From Peromyscus leucopus (lineage: Eukaryota; Chordata; Mammalia; Rodentia; Cricetidae), in the NCBI RefSeq assembly GCF_004664715.2, contig NC_051068.1, positions 49,100,953 through 49,164,952 of the forward strand: a stretch of DNA of 64,000 nucleotides, given 5' to 3'. Below, one piece after another: positions 59,039 to 64,000 of the stretch. The stretch's first letter is position 1, and each line of letters opens with the position of its first letter. The notes beneath the pieces are model-generated. The model was not told the origin of the DNA, ran no database searches, and saw only the letters and a program-made list of their open reading frames with translations. A program made the position numbers and the translations under genes.

Positions 59039-60439
59039 GGCATACTGCTTAATTCTAACACTATCTACTTGCCTAAATCAACAAAACATTAGTAGTATCA
59101 ATAAAAAGATCTTTACAGAAATTAATAGTTCTTTTTTAGTCTTAGAGAAATAAAAGGTGTTCACAAAACATGTTTTATTGTAGTGTTAGAATACAAATAA
59201 TTTATTTTCATCAACAAATACTAATTTTAAATGCTACTAGTGCAGGAATTCTTTGCTTGGAACTTTCTTTTTATTATGCAATTCTCTGAATATCCAGAGA
59301 ATAATCATCTAAAAAAAGGGTAATCATTGAGTAGTTTCTCCTTTTATTAAGGAGTTGAATATGGACTTTTTGTTCTAATTCAAAGAGGAAGCTAATTTTA
59401 TTTATCTTCATCACATTATCAATATTTATAATAATCTGTATCTATAAAGTTGCGATTTATTGAAGTGAATTCAATGGATGCTTGAACTTCTTAGCTTTCC
59501 AAATGCATTAAAATATAGAGCATTTCAGATGTTTTCCAAACTACTACTTAGGTTTTGAATTGAAAACAAAAAGACCTTAATAGCTATTTGTTAATGTTTT
59601 TAACTATAAAATTAAGTAATCTCAAGGAATTACATTGTGATTTTGCATGTATAAATATAGTGTGAACAGAATTTATGCACTGTGAAAACACAAAGAAATT
59701 ATCCAGGCATATTATTTTTCAAATAAATATAAAATTGCTGGGTTGTTTTTAAAAGCATCAGCCTTTCCAATGTATTGTTTTGATTTCCAAGAGCTCTTAG
59801 AGTAAATCACCACACTCCAGGTAAGTTGAACAATTTTTCATTTTACAATTCAGAGAGCTGAATTGAAGTTTACAAGTGGCACAAAACCATTCCCTGCTAA
59901 GACCTTGCTTCTCAGTTTGACAATTTGTACCTCACCAGTTATATTTGATTGGAACAGGCAAATTACTAATCTCTACCATAGAAGTGTAGGACTGATGGTG
60001 CTTTTCCCATATCAACTGAAAACAACATTGATTGTGTGTTAATAATACGAACAGTTTAAGGCTCCTCAAATCTCAACATGGATTGCGGGTTGGGTGTCAT
60101 GTAGTCACATCGTTAGCTGAGGAGCTATGGGCAATTATGACTAGTAAGGGAGGAACTGAGAAGCTACCCATGCTTGAGTAGATGTGTCATACATATTCAA
60201 ATGCAAGATAATGCTAAAAGGATTTAGTGTTTAATAAAAAAATTGACAGAAAATAAAATTGTGAGGAAATTGGTGGGATTAAGGGGAAAGATGGAAGAGA
60301 CAAATGGAAAATATCAAAGATCAAAACACATATGAATGAGCTCAATTCTCAAATGATGAATATAATTAAAAATGTACATAGTTCTCTGGGACTATACATG
60401 ACTGGCAATAAAAGAAAGCAAATAAATGATTCCTAGTGA
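59039..60439. other. No feature recognised
   Basis: AT-rich; no gene seen. Confidence 0.4.
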
Positions 60440-61055
60440 TAGTCTGCTATATTCATGGATTGGTGCCTATGTGAATTGTCATTGGAGAGGCTTCACCCAG
60501 CAACAGATGAAATAAGATGCAGAGACCCACAGCCAAACATTCAGAGGAGCTTAGAGAACCCTGCATAAGAGTGGAAAGGAGGGTCATGGAAGGACGAGGG
60601 GTGGAGGATATCACAAGCGAAACCACAGAATTAACTAACTCGGGCTCATAGAGGCTCACAGAGACTGAAATGCTTACCAGATAGCTTGGATGGGACTGGT
60701 CTTGGCCCTCTGCACATATGTTACAGTTGTATAGCTTGAACGTTCTGTGGGACTCCTAGTAGTGCCAGCAATGGCTGTCTGTGATGCTGTTACCTGCTTT
60801 TAGGAAGCTTCTCTCCTTGTGGATAGCATAGTTCAGCCTTAAAAGAAGAGGTACCTAGTCATACTTCAACTTAATATTCCATGACTGGCTGATATATAAA
60901 GGGGGTCCACCCTTTTCTGAAGAGAAAGGAGGAGGAGTGGATGTAAGGTGGTAGCAGATGTTGGGGGGAGGGAAAGGGAGGAGAGGAGGGCGAGGAGGGG
61001 AAACTGTGATCCGGCCATAATAAATAAATATATTAAATAATAATAAAATAAAAAA
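60440..61055 (+). mobile_element. L1 3' UTR, sense, 5'-truncated
   Basis: 'gcttcacccagcaacagatg', 'gcagagacccacagccaaac', 'ggatgggactggtcttggcc', 'gtggatagcatagttcagcc', 'ccacccttttctgaagagaa', a G-rich tract (60961-61000) and an 'aataaaataaaaaaa' tail are in L1 order. Confidence 0.8.
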
Positions 61056-61199
61056 AGTACATAGTTTACAATTGTTTTCTTCCATTCTTTGGATTGACTT
61101 CCGTTCACTGTGTTCATTATTTACTTTGTGGATCATAATTTTTTTTAAGGTTAGTGAATCCCGTTTTCCATTGTATTTGTAGAACTGTGAATGAGATTG

Positions 61200-61540
61200 T
61201 ACTTCATAGGCTCAGTTATTTGAACACTTGATCCTCATGATAGGAAATTTAGGAGTTGTGGTCATGTTGGAAGAAGTAGAGCCAATAGGCAGGTCTTTGA
61301 GAGTTAAAAGTCTGACCTAATTCTACTTGACTCTATGCTACCTGCTTGTGGTTGAGGTATGAACTCTCAACTTCCTGCTTTAGTCAACATGTCTGGCTTT
61401 TGCCATGCTGATTAACCTCTTTGCTATACTCATCACTTTGGAACAATCGACATGAGTAAGGTCTTCCTTCTGCAATTTGCTTCTGGCCATAGTATTTTAT
61501 CCCAGCAACAGAAAAGTAATTAAAGTAGCTTTAATTTCCT
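61200..61540 (+). mobile_element. Rodent interspersed repeat, old copy
   Basis: 'gttatttgaacacttgatc', 'gtggtcatgttggaagaagt', 'tctgcaatttgcttctggcc' and 'cagcaacagaaaagtaatta' follow the family also seen at 18385-18745 and 271-478. Confidence 0.55.
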
Positions 61541-61892
61541 GGACTTCTGTTGCATTGTGTACAAATTTTTAAACTTTCACATTAAAAAGATTATCAGTAT
61601 TAGTACTTACACCAATGCAAGTACAATTCAACATATTCAAATCATGAGGCTTCAACAAATGCAGTATAGATATTTGATAAAATTTAAAATTCATGATGAA
61701 GGCAGTGAACATATTTGTTACGGAGAGAATATACTTCAAAATTATCAAGCCCATTTATAGTAAGACACCAGTTATACAGACTCTTAATATTTTAATGAAT
61801 GGAAGAAAGTCTCATAAACATTTGTAGGAAGATGAAGATACCCAATTATACCACTTGCATTTTATGTGACATTAAAAGTTTAATAAAAATTG
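61541..61892. other. No feature recognised
   Basis: AT-rich flank of the L1 5' array. Confidence 0.4.
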
Positions 61893-62205
61893 GAGCTCCC
61901 ATCTGGCCCAGAGCTCCCATCTGGGCAAGAGAGCTCTCATCCAGCCCAGAGAGCTACCATCTGACCCAGAGAACTCCCATCTAGTCCAGAGATCTCCCAC
62001 CCAGCCCAGAAAAAGAGAGAGCTCTCATTGAACAAAGAGCCGTCATTGGACCAAGAGTAAACTCAGGAGACAGGGAATCTGCCAGCCCTGATTAGACCAA
62101 GAGAGGCTTTCTGAGAAGCAGAATCTGTCACCTCTTATTGGACCAAGAGAGACTTCCTGAAACCCCAAATCTGTCAATTCTGACTCGACCAAGAGTACTG
62201 ATAAG
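61893..62205 (+). promoter_or_regulatory. Tandem arrays upstream of L1 ORF1, candidate L1 5' UTR/promoter
   Basis: Two arrays lie end to end. The first (61893-62010) has six units of about 20 bp of the form 'agctcccatctggcccagag'. The second has three units of exactly 46 bp starting at 62076, 62122 and 62168 ('aatctgccagccctgatta', then 'gaccaagagag'). After removing the solo LTR at 62206-62729, the second array runs straight into the L1 ORF1 start region. Rodent L1s are known to have repeated (monomeric) 5' UTRs. Assigning this array that role is inference from position. Confidence 0.5.
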
Positions 62206-62729
62206 TGTAGAAGGAATCTTAAAAGTTCTTATTAATAAAAATCAAACCCAAGGCCAGTTATTGGGGTGAATACTGGAAGGTCAGAGAGACAGAACAAGCC
62301 ACAGCTATCTCACCTCACCAGTTCCTCAGCTGGTCCTGTTTCCTCAGACTGGAAGCCTTTGAGTCTTCATCCAGAATGAATCTCAGCTGAACTGTGCTGC
62401 TTCAAAGCCTAAAAGCCTGAATGCTTAACCAAGCCAAATGCTGCTAGTTTCTGGTCCTCATGCCTTATATACCTTTCTGTTTTCTACCATCACTCCCTAG
62501 TATTAAAGTCTTGCTTTCTGGGATTAAAGGCAAGAGTCACCATGCCTGGCTCTTTCCAATGTGGCCTTGAACTCACAGAGATCCAGAGGGATCTCTATCT
62601 CTGGAATGCTAGGATTAAAGGTGTGAGTGCCACCATTTTCCAGCGTTTGTATCTAGTGACTGTCTGTTCTCTGACCCCAGATAAATTTATTAGGGTACAC
62701 AATATTTTGGGGAACACAATACCACCACA
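62206..62729 (+). mobile_element. Solo LTR, 524 bp, with 6-bp target duplication
   Basis: It begins TGTAG and ends CCACCACA (TG...CA). The exact 6-bp duplication 'gataag' lies at 62200-62205 and 62730-62735. It contains 'taataaaaatcaaacccaag', 'cagttattggggtgaatac', two 'attaaaggc/tgtgag'-type blocks with a B1-like 'actcacagagatcca', and 'aaatttattagggtacacaa' near the 3' end. It separates the tandem array from L1 ORF1. No coding capacity. Confidence 0.85.
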
Positions 62730-62758
62730 GATAAGTCCAAGAATGAATCCACAAGGAG

Positions 62759-63196
62759 ATGGACAGATGTCAAGGCAGTAGTACATACAACAAAATAAAG
62801 AGTAATACAGCATCACCAGAATCTAGCCCTTCTCCAACAGCAAGACCTGAACACAAAATTGAAGAATCAGAAGAAAGCAACCTTAAAAATAACATCATGA
62901 AGATGTTAGAGGCTTTTAAAGAAGAAATCACAAATGAAATTGAGGAAAAGACAAAAAAGTGGAGGAATTCAATAAAGAACAAGAAAAGTCAAACAAAAAA
63001 TTGGAAGGATGTTATAAAAAAAAAAACTAGAAGAAAAACAACTAAAGCAGAAGAAAACAATAAATCCCTGAAAGAAAACAATGAAAAAGCAAGGAAAAAG
63101 ATGAGGGCAATAGTCCAAGACCTGAAAAGGGAAATAGAAAAAATGAAGAAGATACAAACAGATAGAATGCTAGAAATAGAAAATCTGAGTAAATGA
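62759..63196 (+). pseudogene. L1 ORF1 N-terminal/coiled-coil part
   Basis: A 145-codon frame in the position of L1 ORF1, the RNA-binding nucleic-acid chaperone of LINE-1. After a Ser/Pro-rich start (ASPESSPSPTARPEH) it is highly charged, Lys/Glu-rich and rich in heptad-like hydrophobic spacing (MLEAFKEEITNEIEEKTKKW, RAIVQDLKREIEKMKK). This is typical of the ORF1p trimeric coiled coil. It ends at a TGA where intact ORF1 would continue to the RRM-like domain. The likely original start at 62743 is in a different frame, so at least one indel and one stop disable it. Confidence 0.85.
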
Positions 63197-63475
63197 GCAA
63201 GAAACACAGATGCAAACATAACCAACAGAATATAAGAGATGGAAGGGAGGATCTCTGGTGTAGAGGATAAAATAGAGCAAATGTATTTGTTAGTCAAAGA
63301 AAATACCAATGCCAAAAAAAATATAACACAAAATGTCCAAGAAATCTGAGATGCCATGAAAAGACCAAAACTATGAATAATAGGGATAGAGGAAGGAGAA
63401 GAATACCAACTCAAAGACAGAAAATATATTCAACACGATCAAAGAAAAAAAAACTTTCCCAACTTAAAGAAGGAA

Positions 63476-63910
63476 ATGCCTATGAAGATACAAGAAGCCT
63501 ATAGAACACCAAACAGACTAAATCCCTGCAAAAAGTTCCCTCTCCACATAATAATTAAAAAACTAAATGTACAAAATAAAGAAAGAATATTAAGAGCAGC
63601 AAAGGAAAAAGGCCAAGTGACTTATAAAGGCAAACCCATCAGAATAACACCTGATTTCTCAATGGAGACTTTGAAAGCCAGAAGGACCTGGACAGATGTG
63701 ATGCAGACATTAAGAGACCATGGATGCCAGCCTAGACTAATATACCCAGCAAAACTTTCAATCATCATAGACAGAACGAACAAGACATTCCAAGACAAAG
63801 CCAGATTTAAACAATACTTATCCACAAACCCAGCCATACAGAAAGCACTAGATGGAAAATCCCAACTTAAGGAAGTCATATACACCCTTCAAAACACAGG
63901 CAATAGATAA
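63476..63910 (+). pseudogene. L1 ORF1 RRM/C-terminal domain part
   Basis: A 144-codon frame with L1 ORF1 hallmarks: 'RILRAAKEKGQVTYKGKPI', 'RITPDFS', 'ETLKARRTWTDVMQTLRDHG', 'QPRLIYPAKLSIIID'. These belong to the RNA-binding RRM-like and C-terminal domains. The usual stop at 63908 is kept. The join to the N-terminal part (63197-63475) holds stops and shifts, so full-length ORF1p cannot be made. Confidence 0.88.
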
Positions 63911-64000
63911 CACCAAAGCAGTAAACCTTAAAGAAGAAAAGTACACACAGACTACCACCAAAAAATAACAGAAATGAACAATCACTGGTCATTAATATCC

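Larger units (their letters stand above)
62736..64000 (+). mobile_element. L1 5' portion: broken ORF1 and start of ORF2, runs off the window
   Basis: An ATG at 62743 opens a frame that stops at 62779. The main ORF1 coiled-coil part is read from 62759 to 63196, in another frame. The ORF1 C-terminal domain is read at 63476-63910. The region after 63930 ('actaccaccaaaaaataac', 'caatcactggtcattaatat') matches the start of rodent L1 ORF2. The rest of the element lies beyond the window. Confidence 0.85.

Noticed and set aside
49885..61055. L1 3' UTR copies as a segmental duplication
   Set aside because: The copies at 49885, 53370 and 60440 share only L1 sequence, have independent tails and differ strongly, so they are separate insertions.
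61893..62205. CRISPR-like repeat array
   Set aside because: Units are contiguous without unique spacers, in mammalian DNA, and sit in front of L1 ORF1.

Overview
The window is repeat-rich, AT-rich mammalian DNA from a rodent, most likely a cricetid (hamster, vole or deer-mouse group). It carries B1 SINEs with the 'ggaaaggcgcaaagctac' variant of the B1 body, B2, B4-like and ID SINEs, rodent L1 3' UTRs and long CA/GT microsatellites. I find no intact protein-coding gene. Every open frame longer than about 110 codons that I could interpret is a piece of LINE-1, and the other open frames look like chance or repeat shadows. The DNA reads as a gene-poor intergenic region or a large intron. The species-level call rests on remembered repeat sequences, not on a database search.

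Layout. 1-7000: AT-rich DNA, an LTR plus internal-like repeat (4534-5852) and an ID SINE. 7047-8470: L1 3' UTR pieces arranged as two successive inverted repeats. 8471-11850: little that I can name. 12268-15791: a nested stack, with an outer minus-strand L1 (5'-inverted, imperfect 17-bp target duplication) containing a 425-bp solo LTR (6-bp duplication) and a plus-strand L1 that is also 5'-inverted (15-bp duplication). 15945-20015: B2, an old L1 3' UTR, a degenerate local triplication and a B4-like SINE. 20905-26410: old L1 3' UTRs on both strands and LTR-like fragments. 28975-30997: an LTR-like element and a third 5'-inverted L1 with a perfect 14-bp duplication. 31318-33800: SINEs, L1 3' UTR and a purine tract. 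37340-41868: a long, decayed L1 with a B1 inside.

43173-45000: a short L1 3' end, two B2 copies and a CA repeat. 45380-46450: repeat-free DNA with an exon-like island ending in a splice-donor-like site (46081-46370). About 47563-48755: a processed pseudogene of Timm23, a mitochondrial inner-membrane protein-import gene. 49885-53880: L1 3' UTRs, a hAT-Charlie-type DNA transposon, and GACA/GATA and TC microsatellites. 54431-56295: B1 copies and LTR-like repeats. 58972-59038: a (CA)n(CG)n tract. 60440-64000: L1 3' UTR, then the 5' end of another L1 with two short tandem arrays (candidate promoter), a 524-bp solo LTR, a broken ORF1 and what appears to be the start of ORF2 at the window edge.

No genes work together here. 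The content records successive retrotransposition events whose order can often be read from nesting and target-site duplications. I saw no evidence for a new multi-gene system. The least-explained items are the exon-like island, the inverted L1 structures and the L1 5' tandem arrays.
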